DNA of 64,000 nt from Hippasteria phrygiana. Its lineage: Eukaryota > Echinodermata > Asteroidea > Valvatida > Goniasteridae. The position numbers were made by a program, and so were the translations under genes. Below, piece after piece: positions 1 through 11,424 of this stretch (position 1 is its first letter; each line of letters starts with the position of its first letter). The notes under the pieces were generated by a model, which was given only the letters and a program-made list of their open reading frames with translations, made no database searches and was not told where the DNA came from. The DNA lies in the NCBI GenBank assembly GCA_037893225.1, contig JAZGUH010000932.1:558001-622000 (forward strand), given 5' to 3'.

Positions 1-162
1 TCTGTTTCCATGTGCAACAGGTAACTACAAATCTGGTAGTCCAAGAACTTTAGATGATATATATAAAATAATAAAAACATCTGACCATTTGAATCAGCCT
101 AAACTTACGTCCAGCATCAGCATTTGGTTATCTCTTTGCGAATTGATTCAGACAACGTTGTA

Positions 163-376
163 TATATGATGCACAATATGGGGCAGAGGGAACCCCCCCC
201 CCCCCCTCTTTTATGTTGATCACTGTGTTCCCGGAATCTCAGGAATTATTTTCAGATGTCTAGGGGGTGTGTTAGGTAACCATAGTCTGGAGTAACAATA
301 GTCTAGGGTATAGTGTATAGGGACAAAAGTGGTGCCTATTGTTTGTACCCCTCTGCCCCATATCGTGCTGGGTATA
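163..376. mobile_element. MITE family B, copy 1
   Basis: A ~214-bp element with terminal inverted repeats: the left end reads ATGCACAATATGGGGCAGAG and the right end is its imperfect reverse complement (CTCTGCCCCATATCGTGC). Two further copies lie at 14296-14511 and 49403-49587, sharing the internal blocks GTTCCCGGAATCTCAGGAAT and GTGTTAGGTAAC. It has no coding capacity. A C tract of about 17 bp sits inside the left end. Confidence 0.8.
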
Positions 377-799
377 ACGTTTTGGTGTGGTAGACTGGAC
401 AATGACACAAACTTGATGCCCCTCCCCCAAATATATCTTTTTAATACATATCTATTTTAATATGTCTGTAGAAAAGTTAACCTAATTAAAAAAAAGCATG
501 TCAAGGTTTTATACAAAGAGAAATATCAACAACTCGGAGAGTTTGACTTTGAAAGTAATGTTTAGGTGACTTGTACTATAACCACATCAGGGAAACGCTT
601 CAGACACTCTGGCGCCAGAGCACATACACTTGCTTTATCCATTTACCTCGTCGTATTAAACAGGATATAAACTCAGCCTTGATAACATTCAGCACGCCCA
701 TACACCCATTAGCAGCATTCGGCAATGTTCTGCAATTCGACAATTATAGACATTTTCGTGTTCAATATATAATTACACACGATGTAATATATTTATTGT
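377..799. other. no gene seen
   Basis: AT-rich sequence between two MITEs. Open frames are short and have no splice or codon support. Nothing recognisable. Confidence 0.5.
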
Positions 800-807
800 A
801 ATACACC

Positions 808-988
808 CAGCGGCGTAGCCAAGGGAGGGCGTAGGGGGCACCCGCCCCACATAAAAAATCATCGCCCCCGCCATAGTCGCCATCACTGTAAATTTCGCAG
901 ACGGCTGAATAATAATATTATTCAGCCCTCCTCCCCCACTGTAACATCCAGTCCCCCCCCCATGGAGAGAGCCCTGGCTATGTCGCTG
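808..988. mobile_element. hAT-like MITE with perfect 8-bp TSD
   Basis: A 181-bp element starting CAGCGGCGTAGCC and ending in the near reverse complement GGCTATGTCGCTG. It is flanked on both sides by the identical octamer AATACACC (800-807 and 989-996). CAG...CTG ends plus an 8-bp target-site duplication are the hallmark of the hAT superfamily. The interior is C/G-tract rich and non-coding. Confidence 0.85.
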
Positions 989-996
989 AATACACC

Positions 997-1856
997 CCCC
1001 GTTCCGGAAATTTTTTCTTACCAAGGCAACACAAAAATTACCCGTAGTTACGTAATTATTATCCATCACAAGGTTAGTCTTAAAGTGCTACGTGATACAT
1101 CGACAGTGTCTTCCTGAGATCTTGCGAACTTTAAATTTAAAGACAAAAGAACAATGATTTATTGACTTCTGAACAGAATAATATAGCTGGACCTCAAATG
1201 ATTGCGAAAACTGCACCATTGCAGTTTTAACAAGTAAACTTAATATTAACATCCTTTTTTCTTTTCTTTTCACGTTTGACCCTTACAGCCACTGCACTAG
1301 CCTTCCAGGGTTCTCAAGACAGAGCGAAAAGATGTAAGTATATAACTCTCGGAGTCCACCTATTAAACTACCGTCATACAAAAGGGATTTCGCAAATTAC
1401 AAACACGGCAATACACATGTGCACCATCCATTTCTTTCTTCGTGTTCTCTAGGCTAGAGTCTTTCCCAAGGCATGCATGTGTCAATCGGAGGAAGCATTA
1501 TATTCTTTAACGCTTCCTTCTTTTACATCCAAAACTCTCTGCTTGGATACGGTGCTTCTATTTCGGCATATAGTGGGGACGCACCGTGGGTCCATTAGCA
1601 GGTTGTGGGCGAGAATATAGATTGATAGAGTGCCGAAGCTCATTGTTAGTGATAGTCCTCGCTTTATTGGTAGTTACCCCGCACTGTTTTGCGGCATTAT
1701 TGTACATTACGCTATAGTGCTTCATCAGCTATCTACGGTAGACAGCGCAACAAACGCGATGCGACAGTAAGGCTTACCCCTCGGCAGCACAGATTGCGCT
1801 GTAACTTGAACCTTCGCGCACTATCGCCAAATCCCCGATCGTTAGTTTTACAACAG
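997..1856. other. no gene seen
   Basis: No convincing exon, RNA gene or repeat boundary. Open frames on both strands are short and overlapping. Possibly old repeat sequence. Confidence 0.45.
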
Positions 1857-2248
1857 CAGGTAAAGGTATTATACAACATAACTACTGAATTATTACGAAA
1901 TACCGTACTAGACTGTAAGTAAATAGCAGTCTCAAGCATCTTGTGAAATCATGGCACCTGATGTGCTGTCGTGGAAATTTATGACTTTTTAAAAAACCAT
2001 TGTCGGCCGACAATCGTTGGAAATAGTTCCCTGACTCTATGAATTGCCCCGTTTTGTCTAAAGTAGGGTTAGGGAACCAGTGAACCACACAACCATATTT
2101 TTTCTCTCTGTTTTCCCAGCATCTATGCACACAAAACTTTAAACAGGTCAGTGTTACAGTATTTGCTAGCACACTATAAAATACCAACGCCCAAATACAT
2201 CTATTTCTGAAAATTACAGCAAAAGCAAATGTTGTATACTACCTTTAA
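1857..2248 (+). mobile_element. family A MITE, copy 1
   Basis: Shares with the other family A copies the ordered blocks ACTGAATTATTACGAAATACC, GACTGTAAGT, GTCTCAA, GGCACC, GTGCTGTCGT, a central inverted repeat around CGACAATCGTTGG, CAAAACTTTAAACAGGTCAG, and the right terminus ATACTACCTTTAAA. It is an older, diverged member with only the right terminal repeat clear. Non-coding. Confidence 0.75.
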
Positions 2249-2804
2249 ACACAGATGTTGCTTTTTAAATGAAATGGCTTGTACATCATTTTACTCACAC
2301 TGACCACTGATGCGATCAGAATGTATGAGGACATTAGATAAATGGGAATTTCCAAGCCTATAACGTTTAAAACAAATTGTATACGAAACAAAAGGTACAA
2401 CACTGGCCTTCGAGAATAAACATGTTTATTTAAAGGGGTGAAATTTACGGCTGTCATAACTCAAGCATTTATTCAGAAATTGTGTGGCATAAAGATCCGA
2501 ACCTAAGTGAAAGAGCTGCATCATGTGTAATGTTTACGGGTCCTGAACATAACCAATGATTGCTTCTGCATAAAGTGGCCGAAATAAATACCGTAAATAG
2601 TTTCATAAGAAGGTTCTTTACAACCCGAGAGAAAACAATTATATGTATTGCAGTCCTTTATAAACTCCGATATATTTGCTTAACTGCCCTCTAAAACTTG
2701 TTCGATTCAATGCGCATAACTAAATTCTTGTATTTAGCCTACGACACGTGAGATGATACAAGTGAGGAAATCTGCTCATTCGAATCATATGAAATGCTTC
2801 AAGT

Positions 2805-2996
2805 ACCAGGGACCAATTTAACGGAGCTGCTCAGCACAAACATTTGCTTAACATCAAACAGTCTTGCTTAGTTAAAATACGTTACCAGCCAAACAACTAT
2901 TTGATTTTCATGCTAAGCAAACGAGTGCTTAATACCAGTCACAAGTAATCACAAAACTGTTCATACAATTTCTGTGCTGATGAAATTGGCCCCAGG
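2805..2996. mobile_element. GCTTAGCA foldback MITE, degraded copy
   Basis: Begins CCAGGGACCAATTT and ends in the inverted form AAATTGGCCCCAGG. It contains TGCTTA and TGCTAAGCAAAC blocks in both orientations. It is a diverged relative of the better copy at 19712-19960. Confidence 0.7.
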
Positions 2997-3986
2997 TTCT
3001 ATTTGCATCTTGCGCGTGGAATTGGGTAATATTTCAGAGTGTACATAGTTCTGTTAACATCTGAATTTTACCGTGACCTTATTAAAATTCACTAAATGGG
3101 ACAACAATTTCCCTGTGATATTTAACATGAATAAATCGTTTGAATTTTGAATTTAAATCTTGCAATAAGAAAAGTGTAAACCTATTTCCTCAAGTTATGA
3201 TTAATATGATTTGAATTCTGGACTTAAATACAGTACTAAATTAATTTAAATTATTGTTTTTTGAGAGACTTTAAACTAATTATGTTTCTTTTGATTTTGA
3301 ACAGTGTTCTGGGTGGACAAGAAAAGTGCAATTGAAGGTGAGTATATGTTGCCAACAAAATTCCAATAGCAAAAAGCCCCTTCATTCCGATGACATTTCC
3401 AAGGGTTCTAACAACCATCGTGAAAGCGCCCACGCATTAATTAAGTAGACACTACGTTTTGCTGTTGAAATCCAGGAAGACAAAAAAATTGATTCTATTG
3501 ATCCCCATGTATCACATGATGTCCGGACACCATATGACTGGCAGTGAATCTATTTTGTGACTTGGCAATTCCAACAACCACACGGTGTTAGTTCCTTAGC
3601 ATCCGGACATTGACACGGCCTCTATGCTCTTCGTAAGTGTGACGTCATCGTGGATCCGGAAATGCTGTGCACTAAAATTCAAACAAATGGAGCACGCATG
3701 CGTGTATTTCATGCGCTGTACATAGAGCCCCAAGTACGATTTGAATCCCGCACGTTAACGCTACTTACGAAGCTCTTTTTTAGCATTGTTAGCTATGAGA
3801 TAAGAAGTACAGAGAACAATTCTGTGTCATATTTGTACTACGAATGTGGCATACACGCTGTGAGACGACACTCGAAAACAAATTGCCTGAATTTATGGGA
3901 TGGTTGATGTAAATAAGAAGATGTTTTTGCGCTTTCTCGACGTAGTGTATAAAGCATTAGTGCTTTCCGAGAAAACAAAATTACAC
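2997..3986. other. no gene seen
   Basis: AT-rich sequence with no supported exon or repeat structure. Several short open frames lack any homology I recognise. Confidence 0.45.
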
Positions 3987-3990
3987 ACTC

Positions 3991-4174
3991 AAGGGCCGGT
4001 CACACTGGCCACGATAACGATGACGAAAACGAAAACGATGCGAATAAACGCTCTCTATTGGTGGGTGGAACGCGCGCGTATTGCACGCGCAACAATTTCA
4101 CCATCATCAATGGCGTTCATTCTCACCATTTTCGTTATCGTCGTAGTTATCGTGACCAGTGTGACCGGCCCTTT
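3991..4174. mobile_element. MITE with GGGCCGGTCACACTGG ends
   Basis: Terminal inverted repeats of about 40 bp: left AAGGGCCGGTCACACTGGCC, followed by ACGATAACGATGACG; the right end is its imperfect complement. The tetramer ACTC occurs on both sides (3987-3990, 4175-4178) and may be the target duplication. The open frames crossing this block are translations of the inverted repeat. Confidence 0.8.
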
Positions 4175-4194
4175 ACTCGGGCGGATTGGGTTTG

Positions 4195-4325
4195 GTTTGA
4201 TTGGATTCGAATCGGCCAGCCGACCCCGGCAAACTTGGTGGTCGAGTGGTTAAAACTAGTAAGGAGGAGGTCGTGGGTTACATTCCCGCCTGGGTAACCC
4301 TGTGAATTTTTCTAACAGGCCCGAG
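4195..4325 (+). mobile_element. tRNA-derived SINE fragment
   Basis: A pol III promoter-like pair is visible: box A-like TGGTCGAGTGG at 4239-4249 and box B-like GGGTTACATTCC at 4274-4285, in the spacing of a Ser/Leu-type tRNA. Box B is mutated (TAC for TCG) and no intact acceptor stem is seen, so this is a decayed SINE head, not a tRNA gene. Ends are approximate. Confidence 0.6.
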
Positions 4326-4401
4326 TATAGAGTGCCTCATACATTACCGGTACGCGTACGTCGGGAAATGGCAAAACATCTTCTAATTTAAGTAAAATCT
4401 G

Positions 4402-4755
4402 GTACTTCAAACACTTGAGGCGATTAAAATGACATTTCCTCATCATCCTCAAGTGCCCCAATCGTTAGAATTACCCTTTTTTGCATGAAATCGGAAGTTT
4501 TTTGAGAGTAGGGCCTAGATCGTAAGGTATAAAGATGTTCATTTTAGCATAATATTATGGAAGCGTTTGTTTCCTCACTTCGGAGAAGAAAGGAACGATA
4601 GGAGAAAAACCTATGTTAGATTCTAGCTAAAACTTAACAGATGTGTGGTATAAACTATTTCTAATATTAAGTTATAATTATTTAGGTCATGTTTGAATGT
4701 TTAAACCTGTTTATCAGGTTAAGTACTTCAAACACTTGAGGCGATTAAAATGACA
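4402..4755. repeat. 33-bp exact direct repeat pair
   Basis: Identical 33-bp copies occupy 4402-4434 and 4723-4755 (core ACTTCAAACACTTGAGGCGA). About 290 bp of unrelated AT-rich sequence lies between. Confidence 0.8.
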
Positions 4756-5227
4756 CAAAAAGAAACGCGCAGTTTTTATTCATGCAATATCTCGTGTGAT
4801 AATATCAGTTGCCAGTCACCGCGCAACCCGATACGGTTGAAACGTGAGCCAAAATTGTTAAATTATCTTAATGTTGGCGACACGGTAGGACCTACCCCTC
4901 CCTGATTTAATTACGAAGAGGTGTTTTTACTAACCCGTTGCAGGGATTCTGTTTACACATACTACGCCGCATACAGAGGTACACTCGAAGAGTGTTTAAA
5001 CAAATTTCAAGATCTCAAGAAAGTATCCATATACGCAGTACACTGAAAGGAACTCGACGGTTTCTCGTCAGACCATTCATTATTGTTAGAATATTATTAG
5101 TTAAGATTATGCCGTTATTTTATTATCCGACTGCCATGAATAGCCGACTCTTTACCTATGATTCATTGCAACACAATTGCGCGTTTATAATGAACACAAT
5201 AATTGTTGGCAATGGCATAACCTCTGA

Positions 5228-5315
5228 CCTCATCCCAAACCTAACCGTAGCCCTGTCCTAAATCCTGACCCCAAACCTAACCCCTTTTCTCTCCTTAATC
5301 CTGCCCTCACCCTTA
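5228..5315. repeat. degenerate CCTAACC/CCTGACC tract
   Basis: Repeated CCCNAACCTAACC and ATCCTGACCCC words, irregular rather than a telomeric array. A poly-G tract follows at about 5347-5363. Confidence 0.6.
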
Positions 5316-5928
5316 TTTCACGTTTCTCATTGTTTGACCACCGGGTGGGGGGGGGGGGGGGGAGGCTGCTGAGCACGCGCAGTATACGGTAATCAACAAG
5401 TCTGATGTTCACGCGACACCGTGACAAATTTGCAGCGTTGCATTCAATGTTTGTAATGGCGAGTGCGAGAAATTAATTAAATTAAGTATTTTATTGAGAG
5501 GATCCAGTGGCGTATTTTCTTTTTGAAAATCATCCTTCAAAGTAACTGCGCAAAAATAGGGCGCTGTTCAAAAAAGGTTTATCCTATACATAAATGATAT
5601 GGGAACAGTTACGTGCACAACTCTCGGCATGTACAATCAATTATCATTAAAATCGCTTTATTCTTTTAAATACACTAAAATTGTTGTCATGGTAATAGAA
5701 ATTCGGGGGGGGGGGTGTAATTCTATGGCCATCCAATCTGGCCAGGGATATATCCTCCCCACCCGACCCCGGGGATTTACGCCCATGAGGGGATATAATG
5801 TATTATGTATTTTCATCCTTAGTCCAGTCATTTTATTTCGTGAAAAGTTGCCTCACGCGAAATTTTAAGGCACTCAAATGGCTGTGCCTGCAGAATGACG
5901 AATAACCCCAGTTTCCGTGAGTTAAAGA

Positions 5929-6593
5929 TAGTGTACACGATTGGTAATCCTTCAATTTTTTTACTGAATTATTAGGAAATACCTTATAATAGACTGTAAG
6001 TTAATAGTAGTCTCAATCATCCTGTGAAGAAATGATAGCACCAGGTGTGCTGTCGTTTTCAAGTTAAGTGCAAATTAATATCGTTTTCCAACGATTTTTC
6101 AGCCGAACAATCGTTGGAAAACTGTCCTCTATTGACCGAATGTAGTTAGTCCGCGTTGTGTCTAAAATGGGTTAACAATCCGAAAACGGGCGCAAGGTTG
6201 CAATTATCGTATACGTGTTAGCCTTGAATTACGGCTGTAAGCGCTGTCTTGGCCTGCGTGTCCCCGCCCTGGCAGTGCAGCAAGCAAGCTCCACATAACA
6301 CGCACGTGCGTACCGGCGAACGCCGATCCGTGGTACGCACGGTCCCCGCAGTGCTTGTGTATATTACTTCCGGGTTTTTACATTACAAAAAATTTGGCTT
6401 ATTTTACAAGAGGACGATATAACAAATGCCGCCCGACGATTGAAAACGAACGCCGTTTTTCTCTCGCTTTTTTTCGCCATCCAAGAACGCAAAACTTTGA
6501 ACAGGTCAGTGGAACGATATTCCCTATAAAATACTAACCCCCCAAATCCGCCCATTTCTGAAAATTGCAACAATGACCAATCATGTACACTAC
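5929..6593 (+). mobile_element. family A MITE, copy 2 (long form)
   Basis: Left terminus AGTGTACACGATTGGTAAT is inverted at the right as ACCAATCATGTACACTAC. The internal inverted pair CCAACGAT...ATCGTTGG lies near 6089-6117. The middle carries a block (AGTCCGCGTTGTGTCTAAAA ... GCAAGGTTGCAATTA) also found, inverted, in the copy at 62923-63533. Non-coding. Confidence 0.85.
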
Positions 6594-7632
6594 CGGTACC
6601 TTTAAGTTCACGGTATAAGACACATAGGGGTAGACATTGCTTTGCACGGTAAAAATTCAATTTAGACGACAGTTGATTCATCCCTTATAGACGGGAAATT
6701 GAATGTTATGTCTGCCCCGCCTCACCCCCCGTCTCGATTTAACCCACGATACGGCATGTTAATACGACAACCGGCGATTTTTAAAGCTCGCTTTGAAAGA
6801 TCAGAGGGTTTTATGTTATCGTTTCTAAACTGGAATGGTGTATATATCGGATATGGGAATGTGTGATCATTATCCGTCCTTCATTGTGACCCCATTTGTC
6901 CCTTTTTTCTTCTGCACAACACAGATACCGCAGTTTGCGTCAGAGCATCAGCTGCTGATGATATAGCCGGTAGGTATAACAAGGGACACAGGTTTTGTGT
7001 GAGCTATGTCATTTTCTTGGCACGTTCAGTACCTCCGCCATCTTTATACATGTAATATTTAAAGCTGATATACATTGTATGTCCTTGCTCTGACTGATCA
7101 TTGCTATTTAATGGATTCCCCCTTCTAACGAAAAGACCGATCCATTATTTTTGGGCAAAACCCAAAATTGAATTCATTATTGTTTAATTAAACCACATTG
7201 TTTATTTGGTTATCTTCCCCCAATACCACATTCGTTATTCAGTCAAGCGTGAACAACTCAAGCATAAAAGCAATTAAAGATGTCACCCTCAAGAGTTGAT
7301 TAAAACGGAAAATGCTATGCGCAAAGTTTGTTCCATGAAAATTACTCTTTCATATGGTGTAAAAATGAAAGTCATAGCTGCTAAAATAGCAAAGTTATGG
7401 CTCTTTTCTCTTCTGGCTTACTTTATCAAACAGGAAACTTACTTGCCACAAGAACAAATGACACTCCATACATACAAAAGACTGTGGAAGAAACTTCGGA
7501 TACATTTTTCTCAAAATATTGTACGCATACATTTGATAGCACCATCAGAAAGATCTGAAAAAGCTCTTTCCGTTGGTATGAGGATGAAATATGGACATTA
7601 AAAAACACAAACACTATAGAGTTGATTGAAAC
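6594..7632. other. no gene seen
   Basis: AT-rich, no recognisable element. A 101-residue open frame at 7296-7601 has no recognisable domain and AT-driven composition. Confidence 0.4.
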
Positions 7633-7698
7633 ATGGTGAGCATAGCTGTTGTTTGGCTGCTTTGTGTGTGGTTTCCTTGTCGAGTAAACTCGACATTG
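7633..7698 (+). CDS. possible signal-peptide first exon (tentative)
   Basis: ATG in good context (AACATGG) opens 22 codons with a hydrophobic core (VSIAVVWLLCVWF) ending exactly at a consensus donor, GTAAGA at 7699. This is what a signal-peptide exon looks like, and a cysteine-rich terminal exon on the same strand lies at 11267. However, this exon ends in phase 0 while the 11267 exon needs phase 1, so a direct join is not possible. Either an intermediate exon is missing or the resemblance is chance. I could not identify a connecting exon. Confidence 0.25.
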
Positions 7699-7783
7699 GT
7701 AAGACAAGTCCCCTTGATGTATTGTCCAATGACAGCATGGCCACACATCCGTCAAGAATGTCGGCCTTTTGTCGGACTGTGTG

Positions 7784-7835
7784 ATTGGTCAAGGCACCAA
7801 GGGGCGTGGCCTAATGGATCGATCTATTATAAAAG
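7784..7835 (+). promoter_or_regulatory. CCAAT / GC-box / TATA cluster
   Basis: In 52 bp: inverted CCAAT box (ATTGG, 7784-7788), GC/CACC-type box GGGGCGTGGCC (7801-7811) and TATAAAAG (7828-7835), spaced as in a TATA-type pol II promoter. The gene it would drive is unknown. The nearest supported coding sequence on this strand is the cysteine-rich exon at 11267. Confidence 0.4.
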
Positions 7836-8004
7836 AAAACGGCATTTTCTTTTAAAAGAACTATCTACACTGTGCAAGCTTTGTTCTTCCTAAAATATAT
7901 TGTTTAATTAGATTATGCTATAGGCCTACGTGCGAATATTGATAAACTTTAATACCGTAGGAATTAGGGGCGTCTTGCTCCTATAGTTTAAAACTTACGA
8001 AAGT

Positions 8005-8403
8005 TAATACACAGCATTTGCAAACTTCACAATTCAAATCTACTGAATCATTATGAAACACCTTACTTGACTTTAAGTAAAAATTGGTCTCCAGTATCCT
8101 GTGAAATCATGCCACCTGGTGTACTTTCATTTTCAAGAAAAGTGGAATTTTTGTATCCATTTCCAGCCATGGTTGGGCCACCATCATTGAAAAAATCCGG
8201 ACTTTTTTTCAAATACATGCTAATTATCAAATACTGATAATTCCCTGAGGTCTATAAATAGCTCCGTTTTGTCTGAAGTAGGGTCATGGAACTGTTTTCC
8301 CAGAATCTATGCACACCTTTAAACAGGTCAGTGTTACTAATCCCCAAATTCATTCATTCCTGAAAATTACAACAAAACCAAATGTTGTATACTACCGTTA
8401 AAT
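8005..8403 (+). mobile_element. family A MITE, copy 3
   Basis: Diverged copy with the same order of blocks as the copy at 1857: CTGAATCATTATGAAACACCTT, GTCTCCAGTATCCTGTGAAA, GCACACC, AAACAGGTCAGTGTTAC, and right end GTTGTATACTACC. Confidence 0.7.
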
Positions 8404-9606
8404 CAACTACGGTACGTTTCGTCAGTTGAATTTTGTGGAATGTCTGATTGGAAAGCCCACAACTTATCTTATGCTAGTAAATTAATCATTCAAATTGAAA
8501 ATAAATCTTTTTTCAGGTTGATACGCCCAACAGCACGGACATACAGCTTTAGTTAAAAAACAATTACATCGACTTCCAAAAGAAATTGTGCATTGTTTTA
8601 TAAACACCTACATTCCATATAGGCCTAATGACTAAGGGTTGTGTTATCCTTTGACGGGCAGAGGCTTCAGAGTTTGATGACCAGAAATGAATAACAGCCT
8701 ACATGGAATTTTTTTTTACTCAGTTGCTTAAAGAACATGTAGGGCATAGATAGATGATTTATGCTTTCCCATTTTGATCTATACGCGTGGGGCGACAGGA
8801 CTTTTCAAGTCCAAAGCAAGCACAACTTATACAAAAAACAACAGAAAAACCCATTCTCGCGCAAGGAATGCCCCGAGTAACTTCATGTCCATGATGCGAA
8901 GTTTGCCAAGAAAATAAGCTCGGGCAGTTTGCAAGCGCTATCGAGAGAAACGAAAATGGCGCTCCTCATACCTCGTTGACACACTGCACTACATGCTTTT
9001 AGAATGTTGAGAGTGCGGAGTCGGACGTATAGAGAGAGCAAATCATAAGCGAAGACATTGCGAGCGACACTGGCGCGATCTTATTAGTATGACTATCGTC
9101 TGTCCGGGGCAAGCTCCTACCTACTTGTCGCTCTGCTCTACCCGTGCAACCATAACAGGGCCCGGGGAGCCTACCCATCCTTAAAGACAACATCCCCGGT
9201 CTCTTGTCGGTGGAAGGTGGGTGAATCGAGAGCGTTTAAATGGACCGGAACCAACTATGTCGACCGCTCATGGCTGGTCCCCGGTGGTTCCACGTGTCAC
9301 GGGGCAGGTTTGGCGGCAAATGTACTTGACCGCTAAGGTGACGGCACACGAACTTGCGAGGATATTGAATTTTTGTTGCGGCATTTTGGGAAGATTTCAT
9401 CCTCCTTTTCGTGTGCTTTCGCAGATTAAAACATTAAAGTCCCAATTTGGTATTTTCTTTCAGTGATAGAGAAACGATTTCTACATACAGTTGCGTTTAA
9501 CGGTCGCCATGGCTCAAACTAACTGAGATTTGAGAAAGTGCATAGATTGTAACATTTTTTCATAATGAATGTCGATAGCCCCTTTCCAAGCCTCAAACCC
9601 TAAAAG
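8404..9606. other. no gene seen; GC-rich patch 8750-9350
   Basis: Base composition rises between about 8750 and 9350, with CpG-containing words, in contrast to its flanks. Open frames at 8999-9193 (-) and 9221-9466 (+) have no recognisable domain. An unannotated promoter or 5' exon is possible but not demonstrable. Confidence 0.35.
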
Positions 9607-10054
9607 ATATACAGCATTCGCAAACATCAAAAAACAAAAGTATTGAATTATTATGAAATACCTTACTTGACGGTAATTTTTGTATCAATTTCCAGCGATG
9701 GCCGGCCGACCATCGTTGGAAAAAACTGATTTTTTTTCTTTCAAATACTGCCCCTAATTATCATTAGTTAGTCCACATTTTGTTTGGCAATTAGTTACAC
9801 GTCCGTGAACGGGTTCAAGCCAGCTAGTCTACAGTTCCCCGTCCTGATAATTCCCTCATGTCTATAAATTGCTCCGTTTTGTCTGAAGTAGGGTCAGGGA
9901 ACCAGACTACAAGAACAGCATTTTTTCTCTTTGTTTTTCCAGCATCTATGCACACAAAACTTTAAACAGGTCAGTGTTACAGTATTTGCTATAACACAAT
10001 CCATACATTTCTTAAAATTACAGCAAAAGCAAATGTTGTGTATACAACATTTAA
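9607..10054 (+). mobile_element. family A MITE, copy 4
   Basis: Same block order as the copies at 1857 and 8005, including the central inverted repeat (GATGGCCGGCCGACCATCG near 9697-9715) and right-end ATGTTGTGTATACAACATTT. It contains an extra segment (about 9765-9845) absent from those copies. Confidence 0.7.
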
Positions 10055-10196
10055 ACAAACCTTGTCAGCACGAGCGAATCCAAAGCAAAACAAGTGATAA
10101 CAATCTTTAATAACGACATTCAAACACAAACATAACTGTCTTGGAGCAGCAACACAACAACACTATGATTATACAAACAGCATCAAATGCTTCAGT

Positions 10197-10463
10197 ATAA
10201 TGCTTGCTTTCCATAAATGCTTTTTCAGACCGTGTTGTGTCCGCATGCTGTTTTCGACATGCGATTAAAGCTGGCTTTCAATATAAAGTGCGTTTTCGGT
10301 GCGTTTTGTGTTCGAAGCGTGTTAGGCCTATGGTAAAACTATACGTAAAATACGCCGCACTCGAAACGGACCGTAAAACACACTTACGGAAAGCCAGTTT
10401 ACCCTGTAGCATAAAACAGACACAAGACATACCGTAAACAGCACGTATGGAAAGCCAGCTTAA
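10197..10463. mobile_element. palindromic MITE, GGCTTTCCATA ends
   Basis: Left end TGCTTGCTTTCCATAAATGC and right end GTATGGAAAGCCAGCTTAAT are inverted. A second inner inverted pair (AAAGCTGGCTTTC / CGGAAAGCCAGTTT) is present. A lone right end of the same family occurs at about 15958-15985. Confidence 0.65.
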
Positions 10464-10698
10464 TACAACTACAGTATCTGTAACATCTTGTTTTATGGTA
10501 TAATCCAAATGGTCAGAAGCTATAACATTATCGCTCCAGAGGTTAACTTCCCATTGACGTCACAAAGGGCAATGAATTGATGTGGCGCTCCGACATTATT
10601 GTACGCCGTGTCCATTAGGTGCCTAAACCCACTCAATCGAAGCGTAACACTTAAAATAAAACAAAAACAATTTATCACTTGGTCATTCACTGATATGT

Positions 10699-11277
10699 GC
10701 GTTTCCCGCAAAAAGTTTCATTATTGTGTCTTCGTTCAGTGATCAGTTCGTTCCCGACAGAATGTTTCCTGGATTTTCGTTCAATTATCTGTTAGTTTCT
10801 CAAAGAATTTTCTTTGATTTTTTATTCACTGACCCAGTTCGTTCCCCACAGAATGTGTCAGTGATATTGGTCTGTTCGTTCCCCACGAAATGCTTTAATT
10901 TTATTTATATATTTTATTTTAATTTAATTATTTATTATATTTTTCAAAATTAAAATTAATTCCACAAATACATGTATAACAGGGGAACATACACATAATT
11001 AAAAATGAAAATGATTGATTAGCCCGTACGATTGATTTTAGCCACTTTTATAGGCTTATTTTCATTCGGGTTCCCGAAACAAACAAGTTCACACAGACAT
11101 AAACAGCAATAAATTGATTGTTTATCCATTGATGTTCGTTACCCATAAAATGTTTCATTGAGTTTTCATTTAGTGATATTTTCGTTCCCCTACATGCTGT
11201 TGCAGTGAATTTTCTGTCAGTGATCTGTTCGTTCCCGTTGATTTACTGATACGTTTGTTCCCCCAGAATGCTTCATT
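10699..11277 (+). repeat. irregular array of acceptor-like TTCGTTCCCCACAGAATG units
   Basis: At least eight related units of a 25-45 bp motif occur at about 10699, 10747, 10838, 10874, 11134, 11181, 11229 and 11254, typically TTCGTTCCC(N)ACAGAATGTTTC followed by TTCAGTGAT words. The last unit is the pyrimidine tract and AG that precede the cysteine-rich exon at 11267, so the array looks like amplified 3' splice-site sequence. Confidence 0.65.
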
Positions 11278-11424
11278 GCTGAATGCATCAAGAAACAGCT
11301 TAACTGTGAGATGATCTGCGGTGGGGACAGCCGGCAATGCCGTTCGCTTTGCCAGGGCAAAAAACACGCATGCGCCCAGGTCTGCCTCACGCAGCACTCG
11401 ACCGATGACGTCTTGAGCCAATGA
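11267..11424 (+). CDS. terminal exon of a small cysteine-rich protein (unrecognised)
   Basis: A polypyrimidine tract and AG (CGTTTGTTCCCCCAG, ending 11266) precede a frame that, read in phase 1, gives 51 codons ending at TGA 11422-11424. Eight cysteines follow the spacing C-x4-C-x6-C-x3-C-x6-C-x3-C-x6-C-x3-C. The 11-residue period occurs three times, yet the DNA is not a 33-bp tandem repeat, so the constraint appears to be at protein level. A 3' UTR of about 135 nt with AATAAA (11542) and a GT-rich downstream element follows. This combination supports the last coding exon of a secreted, disulfide-rich or helical cysteine-rich protein. I do not recognise the family. Upstream exons were not identified: the intron would contain three family A copies if the gene starts near 7.6-7.9 kb. 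A 112-residue open frame on the opposite strand is judged a shadow. Confidence 0.6.

Noticed and set aside
3900..4297. Open frames crossing 3.9-4.3 kb
   Set aside because: They translate the inverted repeats of a MITE and the head of a SINE.
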